Assembly: GCF_001570365.1 (NCBI RefSeq)
Contig: NZ_BBYK01000046.1
Coordinates: 211,005 to 275,004, forward strand
DNA length: 64,000 bases
Source of the DNA: Microtetraspora fusca
GTDB taxonomy: Bacteria; Actinomycetota; Actinomycetes; Streptosporangiales; Streptosporangiaceae
Reading direction: 5' to 3'
Positions within the stretch are counted from its first letter, which is position 1. Every line of letters starts with the position of its first letter. Shown piece by piece: positions 46,608 through 55,649 of the stretch. Below the pieces are notes generated by a model that worked only from the letters and a program-made list of their open reading frames with translations, did no database searches and was not told where the DNA came from. Both the position numbers and the translations under genes were made by a program.

Positions 46608-48346
46608 GCCCGTACACCGTCCCCGAGAGCGGCGTCCCGCGGATCCGGCGGAACGACCATGCGGCGCTCGCGCCGCCCGCCCCGGGCGCCTGGGAGCCCT
46701 CCCTGACCGTCAGCGTGGTCGTCCCGGCCCGCGACTGCCAGGCGGAGCTGGATCTCCTCCTGGCGGCGCTGGCCGCGCAGAGCTACCCCGACCGCCTCCT
46801 GGAAGTGATCGTCGTGGACGACGGCAGCGGCCCGCCGCTGCGGGTGCCCGCGATCGCGCCGAGCTGTACCCGCGTGGTGCCCACGCGTCCCGGGGGCTGG
46901 GGCATCGCCTGGGCGCTCGACACGGCCGTGGCACTCGCCGAGGGCGACGTGATCCATCGCATCGACGCCGACATCGTGCCGTACCGCGAGCACGTCGAGG
47001 CGCACATGCGGTGGCATCACCTGGCCGACTACCTCGTCGTGCTCGGGACGCTGCGGTTCGCGGACGTGGCGGCCGGGCTGCCCGCTCCCCCGGACGTACG
47101 CGACACGGTGGCCGCGGGCCACGAGGACGCGCTCTTCGACCTGCCCTCCAGCGTGGCGCACGACTGGTGGGAGGAACTGGTCGACCGGTACGACGGGTTC
47201 AGGAACGCGCCCAGCTCGGTCCTGCACCGCGTCCACGTCGGGGCGACGGCCTCGCTCCCCGCCGAGTTGCTGCGCGCGGCCGGGGGGCTGGACACGTCGC
47301 TGGTCCTCGCCGAGGACACCGAGCTGGGATATCGCCTCACCCAGGCGGGGGCGGTGTTCGTGCCGGACAGGGCGGCGCGGAGCTGGCATCTCGGCACGCC
47401 GACCGCCATGCGGCGCGGGGACGAGGTCCGCCGGTACAACTCCCCGTTCGTCGCGGACCGCATCCCCTACCGGCGCTTCCTGCGGATCGAGGGCGGCCGG
47501 CAGTGGCTCGTGCCGTACGTCGAGGTGCTCGTGGACGCGTCGACGGCGGGCTACGAGAGCGTGGCGGGGACCGTGGACGCCGCACTCGTCAGCACGCTCC
47601 CGGACGTGCGGGTCACCCTCACCGGCCCGTGGGACGCGCTGGACGGCGGGCGGCGGGCGCCGCTGGACGACCCGCTGCTCGACCTGCGGCTCGTCCGCGG
47701 CCGCTACGCGCACGACGGACGGGTCGGGTTCGCCGCCTCCGCCCCCGCGACGGCGACTCCCGCGCCGTTCCGGCTGGTCTGCCCGCCCGGCTGGAGCGTC
47801 GCCGCCGACACCGTGGACCGGCTGGTCCGGTACGCCGAGGAGCACGATCTCGGGCTGCTGTGCGTGGCCCTGGACGAGGACGGGGGCGGCGTGCTCAGCG
47901 CCCGCCTGGAGCGGACCTCGTCCGTGGCACGGGCGCTCCGCCTGGTCAAGGACGGCGAGCACGTCGACGACGTGATCCACGAGACCTTCGGCGTGGAGTG
48001 GCTCGACGGCGAGACGTGGGGCTTCGCCCGGCTCGACCCGGCCGTCCGGCCGCCCCGGAGCAGCCGCAACACGGAAGCGGCCCACTGGAAGGCGCTGGCC
48101 GTCCAGCGCAAGGTCGACGGAGGGCGGCTGCGGTCACGTCTGGCGGCGCTGGAGAAGGAGGCCGCCACGCTGCGCAAGGAGGCCGCGAAGGGCCGCCGGG
48201 ACACCGATCGGTGGCGGGCCAAGGCCGAGCAGTGGCGGGCCGAGGCGGTCCGCCTGCGACGCGAGCGCGACCTGACGGTCGTACGCCGGGCGATCAGGAA
48301 GGCCGATCACCTGTTCCGCAAACGCGGCGAACCTCCATCGACCTGA
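46604..48346 (+). CDS. GT2-family glycosyltransferase, RxRxND family with tryptophan coiled-coil tail (copy G)
   Basis: The ATG at 46604 overlaps the copy F stop (ATGA), giving 580 residues. The head is VPRIRRNDHAALAPPAPG. The GT-A core has VSVVVPARDCQAELDLLLAA, VIVVDDGSGPPLRVPA, HRIDADIVPYREHVEAHMRW and LVLAEDTELGYRLTQAGAVF. The second domain begins VPYVEVLVDASTAGYESVAG. The tail (TDRWRAKAEQWRAEAVRLRR) repeats W at seven-residue steps and ends in a basic helix. It closes the operon, 31 bases from the convergent deacetylase. Confidence 0.86.
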   Translation: MSPYTVPESGVPRIRRNDHAALAPPAPGAWEPSLTVSVVVPARDCQAELDLLLAALAAQSYPDRLLEVIVVDDGSGPPLRVPAIAPSCTRVVPTRPGGWGIAWALDTAVALAEGDVIHRIDADIVPYREHVEAHMRWHHLADYLVVLGTLRFADVAAGLPAPPDVRDTVAAGHEDALFDLPSSVAHDWWEELVDRYDGFRNAPSSVLHRVHVGATASLPAELLRAAGGLDTSLVLAEDTELGYRLTQAGAVFVPDRAARSWHLGTPTAMRRGDEVRRYNSPFVADRIPYRRFLRIEGGRQWLVPYVEVLVDASTAGYESVAGTVDAALVSTLPDVRVTLTGPWDALDGGRRAPLDDPLLDLRLVRGRYAHDGRVGFAASAPATATPAPFRLVCPPGWSVAADTVDRLVRYAEEHDLGLLCVALDEDGGGVLSARLERTSSVARALRLVKDGEHVDDVIHETFGVEWLDGETWGFARLDPAVRPPRSSRNTEAAHWKALAVQRKVDGGRLRSRLAALEKEAATLRKEAAKGRRDTDRWRAKAEQWRAEAVRLRRERDLTVVRRAIRKADHLFRKRGEPPST

Positions 48347-48377
48347 CATCCGGCACGGCTACCTTCCCGACGTGGAT

Positions 48378-49283
48378 TCACCCGCCGGGCACCTCGGCGG
48401 GTGCCGGACGCACCCGGCCCCCGGTGACGTCCCCGAGCGTGCGCACGGCCGTGCCGTGGCGCTCGCGCTTGGCCAGCCAGCTCAGAAACCGGTCGAGCAC
48501 GTCCGTACGGACCGAGAAGGTGCCGCATCCTCGCGCGCACACCTTGTGGAAGGCCAGCGGGAGCAGGCCGCCGCCGCCCTGTTCGGCGCGGATCACGTAG
48601 CCCTTCAGGTCCGCCAGCGTGGCGCTCTCGCGGACCGATCCCGGCGTGCGGATCTCGTAGACCCGCTCGGGCCGGGCGGGCTCGGCCACGGTGCAGTCGC
48701 GGCACGGCCGCTGGGCGATGCCGCCGATGGTCCGCGCGGCGTTGTAGCCGCAGTCCCGCGCGGCCTGCCGGGCGGTCGCGTCCACCGCTCCGTACGGGTA
48801 GGCGAAGGTCCGCACCCTGAGGCCCGTTCCGAGGAGGGCGCGGCGATCGGCGCAGATCGTCGCCGCCTGCTCCTCGGGGTCGAGGTCGGTCAGCCGCTCG
48901 TGGTTCACCGTGTGGCCGCCGATCTCGTGGCCCGCCTTCGCGATCGCGGCCACCTGGCGGCGGGAGAGCTTGCCCGGCGTCCCGAGATCGCCGCTGTTGA
49001 CGTAGAACGTGCCGCGCAGCCCGTGTTTCTCCAGCAGCCTCGCGGCCATGGCATGGCTGCGGTCGCCGTCGTCGAAGGTGAGCGCGACGACCGTCGTGGG
49101 GCTCTTCCCGGGCTTCGCCGTCGGCTTGGCCGCCGGTACGGCGGCGGCCGCGATCCCAGCCGTGACGGCGGGACGGCTCGCGGCCTGGACGGCGGGACGG
49201 GACGCCGCGTGGGCGGCCTGCCCCGCGAACACCGGGACGACGAGAGCGGACAGCGCGAGTGTCGCCCAGAGTGTTCTTCGCAT
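48378..49283 (-). CDS. Secreted polysaccharide deacetylase (NodB/CE4 family)
   Basis: This exported enzyme has 301 residues and probably removes acetyl groups from an N-acetylated glycan such as peptidoglycan, chitin-like or PNAG-like polymer. The ATG at 49283 starts the signal peptide (MRRTLWATLALSALVVPVFA). CE4 motif 1 is TFDDGD (69-74) with Asp71/Asp72, motif 2 is HTVNH (His124, His128) and RTFAYPYG is motif 3. Two cysteine pairs (RPCRDC and CARGC) add disulphides or metal sites not essential for the family. It sits between the island and hom, and its position suggests trimming of the island's glycan; that is inference. Confidence 0.9.
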   Translation of the reverse strand: MRRTLWATLALSALVVPVFAGQAAHAASRPAVQAASRPAVTAGIAAAAVPAAKPTAKPGKSPTTVVALTFDDGDRSHAMAARLLEKHGLRGTFYVNSGDLGTPGKLSRRQVAAIAKAGHEIGGHTVNHERLTDLDPEEQAATICADRRALLGTGLRVRTFAYPYGAVDATARQAARDCGYNAARTIGGIAQRPCRDCTVAEPARPERVYEIRTPGSVRESATLADLKGYVIRAEQGGGGLLPLAFHKVCARGCGTFSVRTDVLDRFLSWLAKRERHGTAVRTLGDVTGGRVRPAPAEVPGG

Positions 49284-49320
49284 CTCACATCCCCGCCGCG
49301 TCAGGCTTTCCGGCACACCT

Positions 49321-49361
49321 CGTGCCTCACATTCCCAGATATATCGGAATTGTGAGGCACG
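49321..49361 (-). terminator. Terminator-like inverted repeat after hom
   Basis: On the hom strand CGTGCCTCAC pairs with GTGAGGCACG, extended after a one-base bulge by ATTCC/GGAAT, with a 10-base A/T-rich loop. It starts 28 bases beyond the hom stop, between hom and the deacetylase. No U-run is present. Confidence 0.6.
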
Positions 49362-49388
49362 AGCGGCAGGAGATGCGAGGGAGCCTCG

Positions 49389-50687
49389 TTACGGGGCCTC
49401 GTCGCCTTCGACCCGCATCACGCCGGCGACCGCGCGGACGGTGTCCATCTCACGCAGGCTCTCGATCGTCGCCTGGAGCGCGGCGTCGGTGGCGCGGTGG
49501 GTGACGATGACGAGTTGGGCGTCGTCGCCCCTGCCCTCCTGGCGGACGGTCTGGATGGAGACGTCGTGCTTGGCGAAGATGTCGGCCACCCTGGCGAGGA
49601 CGCCCGGCTTGTCCGCCACGTCGAGGGAGACGTGGCACCGCGTGATGCTCTCGCCCATCGGGTGCACCCGCAGGTCCGCGTACGTGGACTCCTCGGGGCC
49701 CCGGGTGTTCGCGATGCGGTTGCGCGCGACGGCGACGATGTCGCCGAGCACCGCCGAGGCGGTGGGCGCGCCGCCCGCGCCCGCGCCGTAGAACATCAGC
49801 CGCCCGGCCGACTCGGCCTCCACGAAGACCGCGTTGTACGCCTCGCGGACGCCCGCGAGGGGGTGCGACCTCGGGATCATCGCGGGGTGGACCCGGACGC
49901 CCACGGACCTGCCGTCCTCGGAGCGCGCGCAGATGGCGAGCAGCTTGATGACGTATCCCATGGCCTTGGCCGAGGCGACGTCGGCCGCGGTGATCTCGGT
50001 GATGCCCTCGCGGTGCACATCCGCCGCGGTGACCCGGCTGTGGAAGGCGATGCCCGCGAGGATCGCCGCCTTGGCCGCGGCGTCGAAGCCCTCGACGTCG
50101 GCGGTCGGGTCGGCCTCGGCGTAGCCGAGCGCCTGGGCCTCCTCCAGGGCGTCGGTGAACGACGCGCCGGTGGAGTCCATCTTGTCGAGGATGTAGTTGG
50201 TGGTGCCGTTCACGATGCCGAGCACCCGCTGGACGCGGTCACCGGCCATCGACTCCCGCAGCGGGCGCAGCAGCGGGATCGCCCCCGCGACGCTGGCCTC
50301 GAAGTAGAGGTCGGCGTCGTTCTCGCGCGCGGCGCGGTGGATGGTCGCGCCGTCCTCGGCGAGCAGCGCCTTGTTCGCGGTGACCACGGACTTGCCCGAG
50401 GCCATCGCGGCCAGGATCAGCGACCTGGCCGGCTCGATGCCGCCGATCACCTCGACCACGATGTCGACGTCGTCACGGGTCACCAGGCTCTCGGCGTCCG
50501 TGGTGAGGAGGGCCGGGTCGATGTCGGTGTCGCGCTTGCGGCCGAGCTTGCGCACCGCCACCCCGGCGAGTTCGAGCGGGGCGCCCACGCGCGCGGCGAG
50601 GTCGCTCTCCTGCTCGCGCAGGAGCCGGACGACCTGCGAGCCGACGACCCCGCAGCCCAGCAACGCGATTTTCAGCGGTTTGGTCAC
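49389..50687 (-). CDS. hom: Homoserine dehydrogenase
   Basis: This enzyme reduces aspartate semialdehyde to homoserine, the branch point to threonine and methionine. The NAD(P)-binding N-terminus is [40 protein letters not shown] and [19 protein letters not shown] are the substrate-domain blocks, and an ACT regulatory domain ends the protein ([20 protein letters not shown]), which fits threonine feedback. The GTG at 50687 overlaps the lysA stop (GTGA) with GAGGGG about seven bases away. Its 432 residues are typical. thrC and thrB, its usual partners, lie across the island. Confidence 0.96.
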   Translation of the reverse strand: MTKPLKIALLGCGVVGSQVVRLLREQESDLAARVGAPLELAGVAVRKLGRKRDTDIDPALLTTDAESLVTRDDVDIVVEVIGGIEPARSLILAAMASGKSVVTANKALLAEDGATIHRAARENDADLYFEASVAGAIPLLRPLRESMAGDRVQRVLGIVNGTTNYILDKMDSTGASFTDALEEAQALGYAEADPTADVEGFDAAAKAAILAGIAFHSRVTAADVHREGITEITAADVASAKAMGYVIKLLAICARSEDGRSVGVRVHPAMIPRSHPLAGVREAYNAVFVEAESAGRLMFYGAGAGGAPTASAVLGDIVAVARNRIANTRGPEESTYADLRVHPMGESITRCHVSLDVADKPGVLARVADIFAKHDVSIQTVRQEGRGDDAQLVIVTHRATDAALQATIESLREMDTVRAVAGVMRVEGDEAP

Positions 50688-52066
50688 AGTTGTCCCCTCA
50701 GGAGGTCGTCCTCGGTCTCCCGGCGCACGATGACGCGCGACTGGCCGTGGGCCACCGCCACGACGGCCGGCTTGGGCAGGTAGTTGTAGTTGTTGGCGAG
50801 CGACCGGCAGTACGCGCCGGTCCCGGCCACGGCGACCAGGTCGCCCGGCGCGAGGTCGGCGGGGAACCACAGGTCACGCACGACCATGTCGCCGCTCTCG
50901 CAGTGCTTGCCGACGAGGCGGGAGAGCATCGGCTCGGCCTCGCTCTCGCGGGAGGCGAGCACCGCGGTGTAGTCCGCGCCGTACAGGGCAGTGCGGATGT
51001 TGTCGCTCATGCCGCCGTCGACGCTGACGTAGGTGCGCAGACCTTCGACGTCCTTGACCGTGCCGACCTCGTACAGCGTCACGCCGGCGAGCCCGGCGAT
51101 GGACCGGCCGGGCTCGACGGTCAGCCGCGGCATGGGCAGGCCGGCCGCCTCGCACACCTTGGTGACGATGTCGCGCAGGCCGTCCGCGAGCTCCTTCACG
51201 TCCAGGGCGTCGTCGCCCTGGACGTACGGGATGCCGTAGCCGCCGCCGAGGTCCAGCTCGGGCAGGACGACGCCGTGCTCCTCCTTCACCTGGACGAGCA
51301 GGGCGGCGAGGCGGCGCGCCGCCACCTCGAAGCCGGCCGTGTCGGTGATCTGGGACCCGATGTGGGAGTGCAGACCGACCAGTTCGAGCTGGGGCAGCGC
51401 CAGGATGCGCCGGACCGCCTCCGCCGCCGCGCCGCTGTTCAGCGACAGGCCGAACTTCTGGTCGTCGTGCGCCGTGGCGATGAACTCGTGCGTGTGGGCC
51501 TCGACGCCCACCGTCACCCGGATCATGACCTTGGGGCGGGTGCCGTACTTGTCCGCGAGGAACCCGAGCCGGGCGATCTCCTCGAACGAGTCGACCACGA
51601 TGTGGCCGACCCCGACGTCGACGGCCCGCTCCAGCTCGGCAAGCGACTTGTTGTTGCCGTGCATCGTGATGCGCTCGGGCGGGAAGCCGACGCTCAGCGC
51701 GACCGCGAGCTCACCCGCGCTGCACACGTCGAGGCCGAGGTCCTCCTGCTGGATCCAGCGGGCGATCTCCCTGCACAGGAACGCCTTGCCCGCGTAGTGG
51801 ACCTCGCCGTCGTCGAACGCCCCACGATAGTCGCGGCAGCGGGAGCGGAAGTCCTCCTCGTCCACGACGTAGAGGGGCGTACCGTACTGCGCCGCCAGAT
51901 CACGCACGTCGACGCCGCCGATCGTGATCGCACCGTCGATCCGGCCGGACGTTCGCGTCCAGATCGCCGGGTCGAGGGTGTTCAGATCAGTGGGGGTGTG
52001 CGGTGGACGTACCTCGGGCAGCGCTTCGGCATGCCCGTCACCGGCGGAATGGGCGAATCGGCTCAC
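50684..52066 (-). CDS. lysA: Diaminopimelate decarboxylase
   Basis: This PLP enzyme (fold III) decarboxylates meso-diaminopimelate to lysine. Lys94 in [13 protein letters not shown] binds [54 protein letters not shown] and the [10 protein letters not shown] active-site cysteine block are present. The GTG at 52066 ([20 protein letters not shown]) is chosen because homologues begin with the same motif; upstream GTG codons at 52090 and 52096 are possible, and no ribosome site is clear. Its 460 residues fit. It is coupled to hom. Confidence 0.95.
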   Translation of the reverse strand: MSRFAHSAGDGHAEALPEVRPPHTPTDLNTLDPAIWTRTSGRIDGAITIGGVDVRDLAAQYGTPLYVVDEEDFRSRCRDYRGAFDDGEVHYAGKAFLCREIARWIQQEDLGLDVCSAGELAVALSVGFPPERITMHGNNKSLAELERAVDVGVGHIVVDSFEEIARLGFLADKYGTRPKVMIRVTVGVEAHTHEFIATAHDDQKFGLSLNSGAAAEAVRRILALPQLELVGLHSHIGSQITDTAGFEVAARRLAALLVQVKEEHGVVLPELDLGGGYGIPYVQGDDALDVKELADGLRDIVTKVCEAAGLPMPRLTVEPGRSIAGLAGVTLYEVGTVKDVEGLRTYVSVDGGMSDNIRTALYGADYTAVLASRESEAEPMLSRLVGKHCESGDMVVRDLWFPADLAPGDLVAVAGTGAYCRSLANNYNYLPKPAVVAVAHGQSRVIVRRETEDDLLRGQL

Positions 52067-52159
52067 CCGAACGAGGCTATCCGACCCCACCGGCACGGCG
52101 AGACGGATGACCGACAGGCGAGACAGCCGACCATATGAAATGCGGCGATTTCATCGTTC

Positions 52160-52176
52160 CAACGAAAAATTCGTTG
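52160..52176. promoter_or_regulatory. Inverted repeat upstream of lysA
   Basis: CAACGAA and TTCGTTG flank AAA, a perfect 7-3-7 palindrome about 94 bases upstream of lysA in the 254-base gap after nrtL. A run of five A/T bases at the centre makes it stand out from the G+C-rich surroundings. It may be an operator; no regulator can be named. Confidence 0.35.
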
Positions 52177-52320
52177 CAAAGCCCCGAAGATGGTGGACCT
52201 CCTTTTCCGTGGCTCGGGAGCGCCCGCCCCTGCGGTGTTCCCCGACCGCCTCCGCTCCGGCCTCGGTCGTGGCGGCGGTGCACGACCGTGTAAGGACGGG
52301 TGGACCGGCGCCCGACGCCG

Positions 52321-52995
52321 TCACAGCCGTTCGGGCAGAGCGGGCGTCACGACCGCGGCCAGTACGGTCCGTACGGCGGTCGCCAGCCGGAGCCGCGCGG
52401 TGTGGACGTCGCTCGCGGGCCGGTCTCCCCACGGCACGGCCGGGCAGTGCTCGTGCGCGTCGTGGTAGGCGAGCGCGAGTTGCCCGGCGTACGCCCCCCA
52501 CGCCGGGTCGCGGCTCGCCGTACGGCTCGGCAGCTCGGCGAGCAGCCGCAGCACGGCGCGGTCGTGCGGATCGTCCAGCGCCTCGGGCCGGAACCCCTCC
52601 TCGGGGACGCCGAGATCGCGCGCCCAGCGCCGTACCGCCGCCGCCCGCGCGTACGCGTACCGGACGACGAACCCGGGGTTGTCCCACGTACGGGGGAAGT
52701 CCGGGGCGAGCGCGGCGGGCTCGCGGATCTCCGGCGGCCCCTTCCGCACGATCTCACCCGCGACCTCGCCCGGCGCCGTCACCGTGATCAGCAGGAACCC
52801 GTCGGGCCGTACCGTGACCGCTTTGATCCCGTGGTGCTCACGCAGCCGTTCCGCGATCTCCTCGGCGACCTCGCGCGGCGGCCGCCCCGACGCGGCCCGG
52901 AACGCGACCGGCGAGCCGTAGACCGCCTCGCTCACCCACGATCCCCATGGCGCGGGCGGCGCACCGAGAAGCTCGGCGAGCTGGTCAGGAGTCAC
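52321..52995 (-). CDS. nrtL: ArgS-related anticodon-binding protein
   Basis: This protein has 224 residues and resembles arginyl-tRNA synthetase without its catalytic core. The N-terminal part (ELLGAPPAPWGSWVSEAVYG, then VAEEIAERLREHHGI) resembles the additional tRNA-recognition domain. The C-terminal half is a DALR-type helical anticodon-binding domain (YAYARAAAVRRWARDLGVPE and LRLATAVRTVLAAVVTPALP). HIGH and KMSKS motifs are absent, so it cannot charge tRNA. It lies upstream of lysA-hom on the same strand, its usual actinobacterial location. The GTG at 52995 is the start, with a weak ribosome site. Its function is unproven. Confidence 0.85.
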   Translation of the reverse strand: MTPDQLAELLGAPPAPWGSWVSEAVYGSPVAFRAASGRPPREVAEEIAERLREHHGIKAVTVRPDGFLLITVTAPGEVAGEIVRKGPPEIREPAALAPDFPRTWDNPGFVVRYAYARAAAVRRWARDLGVPEEGFRPEALDDPHDRAVLRLLAELPSRTASRDPAWGAYAGQLALAYHDAHEHCPAVPWGDRPASDVHTARLRLATAVRTVLAAVVTPALPERL

Positions 52996-53015
52996 CCCGG
53001 CAGCCTAGTGCCGAC

Positions 53016-55139
53016 CTAGATCAGGGCGAGGGGCTCGACGGGGAAGTAGCCCTGGAGCGTGGCCGAGCCGAGCAGGCGGCCGACGGCGGACTCGCGCACG
53101 CAGACATAGGAGTACCGGTCCGCCGAGTACACCCGGACCCCGTCGGCCCGGCACTGGCGCATGAGCGTCTCGTCCCAGTCGTCCGAGACGTCGGCGAAGC
53201 CGAGGTCCGCGAGCGCCTGGCGGCGGCCCAGCAGGGTCCCGCCGCCGATCTCGGGCAGGAACCTGTGCTCGGCGCCCGGCTGGCGCAGGAGGGTGGCCCC
53301 CACCTCGGGCAGGTGCGCGTAGAACGACGCCTTCCCGACGATCTCGGCGTCCGTCGAGCCGAAGTAGCGGATCAGGTCGGACAGGTAGTGCTGGCCGTAC
53401 ACGTCCCGGGGGTCGAAGACCGCGACGTAGTCGCCCTCGGCCAGCCGCAGCGCCCGGTCGAGCGCCGCGCCGCGCGTCATCGGGGCGTCCGGCACCCGTA
53501 CGACGAGGTCCTGGAGGACGGCCACGCCCTGCGGCAGCGACAGCCCGGGGGCGTCCTCGGCGGAGGTCTGGAGCGGGGTGAGGATCTGGCGGGCGCTCTT
53601 CTCGACCAGCCCGGCGTCCAGCCCCTCGGCCATGATGACGAGCTGCCCCGGCACGTGGGCCTGGCGCGCGATCTGGTCCAGGAGGTGCTCCAGCTCGGCC
53701 GCGCCGTGGACGGCCGCGATGACCGAGACGGTGCCGATGTTACGGACGTTGGGCAGTCCGACCACGTCGAACAGCGGGTCGAGCAGTGGCGTGACGGGAA
53801 CGGTCCGACGCCAGCCCAGGTGGGCCTCGCGTTCGAGGCCCGCGGCGTCCGCGAGCAGCGCCTCGGCCTGCGCCACGGTCACCTCGGGCTTGACGCCCGC
53901 GGCCAGCCTGAGCACGGGCGTGGCGCAGGCGGCGATCTCCGCGACCACCCGCGCGTCCGCGTCGGCCACCGCGACCACCAGCCCGGCCCGCCGGTACGCG
54001 GTCAGGACGTCGTCGTAGGACGTCTTGTCCTCGTCCTGCCCGGGGAGCGGCCGCCAGACGCGGCCGCCCAGGACGGGCTCGGCGGCCTCCGCCCGCGGCG
54101 CCGCGTCGGCCTGATCCGGCTCGCTCTCCTCGGCGGGCGGCGCCGGCAGCGCCACCGCGCCGAGCGTGAAGACGTCGGAGGTGCGCCCGCCGATCGCGGG
54201 CATCGGGTTGTGGATGCGCGGCTGGACGGCCAGCGGGAGGACGCCGACGCGATCGTGGCGCAGCGCGGCCCGCCATTCCCTCGCCCGGGCCTCGGTCGTC
54301 GTCAGGACGTACTCGAAGTGCTCGGCGGCCGGGACCCCGCGGGAGACGGAGCCGCCGGAGTGCCAGAAGACCGTCTTGACGCCGCGCTTGCGGCACGCCT
54401 CCGCGAGGTCGCGCAGCGCCCGCGACTCCCCGGCCAGGGCCTCCAGCCAGCGCCCGCCGTTGCCCTGCCGCGGGCCGGGCTGTACGGACTCGACGAAGAG
54501 CAGGTGCGGCTGGTGCTGGTCGAGCATCGCGGCCCAGTTCTCGGGGCCGAAGTTCGTCACCTGCCGCCACTCGTAGCGCAGCAGCGCCTCGGTCTGCCGG
54601 TCCACGATCGCCGCCACGGTGAGGTACGGCCGGGCCAGCGGCCCTTTGGGCACCTCGAAGCCGTCGGCCATGGGCGCGGAGACCTGCGGCGCGCGCGGGT
54701 CGGGCGCGGCCGGCGTCGCGGGCGGCTCACCGACGTCCGGCAGCTCCGGCTTGAATTCGGAACGCCTGGGCGCGGGCCGCTTCTTCACCGGCTCCTTGAG
54801 GGTCCGGGCCACCGTGCCGGGATTCTTGGTGTGCAGGGCGTCGCCGAGCTTGAGCCAGCGGCTGTCCTGCACCGAGGCGAGCTTCCAGTTGGCGACCTCG
54901 GTCTGGTAGCGCTGCTCGGCCAGTTGCTTGGCGAGCTGCGTGTTCTGCCGTTCGGCCCTCCGCGCCCGCACCTCGGCCTCGCGCATCCGCGTCAGCGCCT
55001 CGGCCTCGGAGCGCGCCACCTCGTCGAGCCGTCGCTCGTACTCGGTGAGGAGCCGGGACAGCTCCGCCGCCCCCGCGGCCTCCTCGACGGCCTGCGCCAA
55101 TGCGCGCCTGACGCTCTCGAGGTCGCTCGTCTCGCTCAT
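53016..55139 (-). CDS. Large glycosyltransferase with coiled-coil head and C-terminal GT2-like domain (copy H)
   Basis: This protein has 707 residues. Residues about 1-100 are a charged coiled coil (EEAAGAAELSRLLTEYERRL). A Pro-rich linker leads to a CgeB-like domain (TNFGPENWAAMLDQHQPHLL, VFWHSGGS, FEYVLTTTEARAREWRAALR and VAEIAACATPVLRLAAG), and a GT2-like domain ends the protein (VSVIAAVHGAAELEHLLDQI, FDPRDVYGQHYLSDLIRYFG). The DxxDxYGxxxLxDL core matches the DDDDWYGPxxLADLL of copies C and F, so it belongs to the same glycan machinery. The ATG at 55139 has GGAG six bases upstream. It ends 21 bases before nrtL. Substrates are unknown. Confidence 0.82.
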   Translation of the reverse strand: MSETSDLESVRRALAQAVEEAAGAAELSRLLTEYERRLDEVARSEAEALTRMREAEVRARRAERQNTQLAKQLAEQRYQTEVANWKLASVQDSRWLKLGDALHTKNPGTVARTLKEPVKKRPAPRRSEFKPELPDVGEPPATPAAPDPRAPQVSAPMADGFEVPKGPLARPYLTVAAIVDRQTEALLRYEWRQVTNFGPENWAAMLDQHQPHLLFVESVQPGPRQGNGGRWLEALAGESRALRDLAEACRKRGVKTVFWHSGGSVSRGVPAAEHFEYVLTTTEARAREWRAALRHDRVGVLPLAVQPRIHNPMPAIGGRTSDVFTLGAVALPAPPAEESEPDQADAAPRAEAAEPVLGGRVWRPLPGQDEDKTSYDDVLTAYRRAGLVVAVADADARVVAEIAACATPVLRLAAGVKPEVTVAQAEALLADAAGLEREAHLGWRRTVPVTPLLDPLFDVVGLPNVRNIGTVSVIAAVHGAAELEHLLDQIARQAHVPGQLVIMAEGLDAGLVEKSARQILTPLQTSAEDAPGLSLPQGVAVLQDLVVRVPDAPMTRGAALDRALRLAEGDYVAVFDPRDVYGQHYLSDLIRYFGSTDAEIVGKASFYAHLPEVGATLLRQPGAEHRFLPEIGGGTLLGRRQALADLGFADVSDDWDETLMRQCRADGVRVYSADRYSYVCVRESAVGRLLGSATLQGYFPVEPLALI

Positions 55140-55649
55140 GGGTCACTCCGCGGTAGTCCGAAAAGGCGGGAGCCACAATATTCGCAGATCACTCGGATCG
55201 ATCTCCGCTCCCCGAACCGCCACAAAGCTCTCCACCGCTCCCAAGATCCCGCTGACCACAAACTTACCGGCGAAGCGCCACGACATACCCCGCGAATCCG
55301 GCCGTACACCCCGCCCAGGCCCGCCGACGAACCGTCCACCGCACCGGCGACGAATTCTCCACACAGTCAGCGACCATCTCTCCACGCCCCCGGCGACCAT
55401 CTGTCCACACGCCTCCGGCCATCCCACCTGGCGGACCGGCCGGGTGAGGACTTCGTCGTGGGGGTCGTCCTCCACACGGGTACGCAGACGCTGCCTTCCG
55501 GGCCGAAACTCCGGGCCGTGCCGGTGAGTGCTCTGTGGGGCGGTGAGCTCGCGAGGGCGGCGGCCGAGCGGGCCTCGCGGTTTTCGCGGGTCGTTGGGTG
55601 GTGGCCCGGATCCGTAGACTCTCCCGTCGAAGTAGAAGGAGGGCAAACG
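55140..55649. other. 510-bp divergent region between copy H and the asparagine-synthase-like gene
   Basis: The gap holds the promoters of both genes. It contains the four 23-bp-spaced repeats described separately and no credible coding frame: the plus-strand frame that runs through it is a 5' extension of the asparagine-synthase-like gene with no protein motifs, and a clear ribosome site (AAGGAGG) at 55637-55643 sets that gene's start at 55650. Confidence 0.6.
55323..55415. repeat. Four imperfect repeats at 23-bp spacing
   Basis: Units beginning GCCGACGAACCGTCCACC, GCGACGAATTCTCCACAC, GCGACCATCTCTCCACGC and GCGACCATCTGTCCACAC start at 55323, 55347, 55370 and 55393. The shared core TCCAC recurs at exactly 23-bp steps (55335, 55358, 55381, 55404). 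Two helical turns per step puts every unit on nearly the same DNA face, as in arrays of regulator sites. The last unit resembles a DnaA box (TGTCCACA). Confidence 0.65.

Noticed and set aside
52947..55649. A plus-strand frame that would extend the asparagine-synthase-like protein by 901 residues.
   Set aside because: The extension is antisense to copy H, has no motifs, and a strong ribosome site sets the start at 55650.
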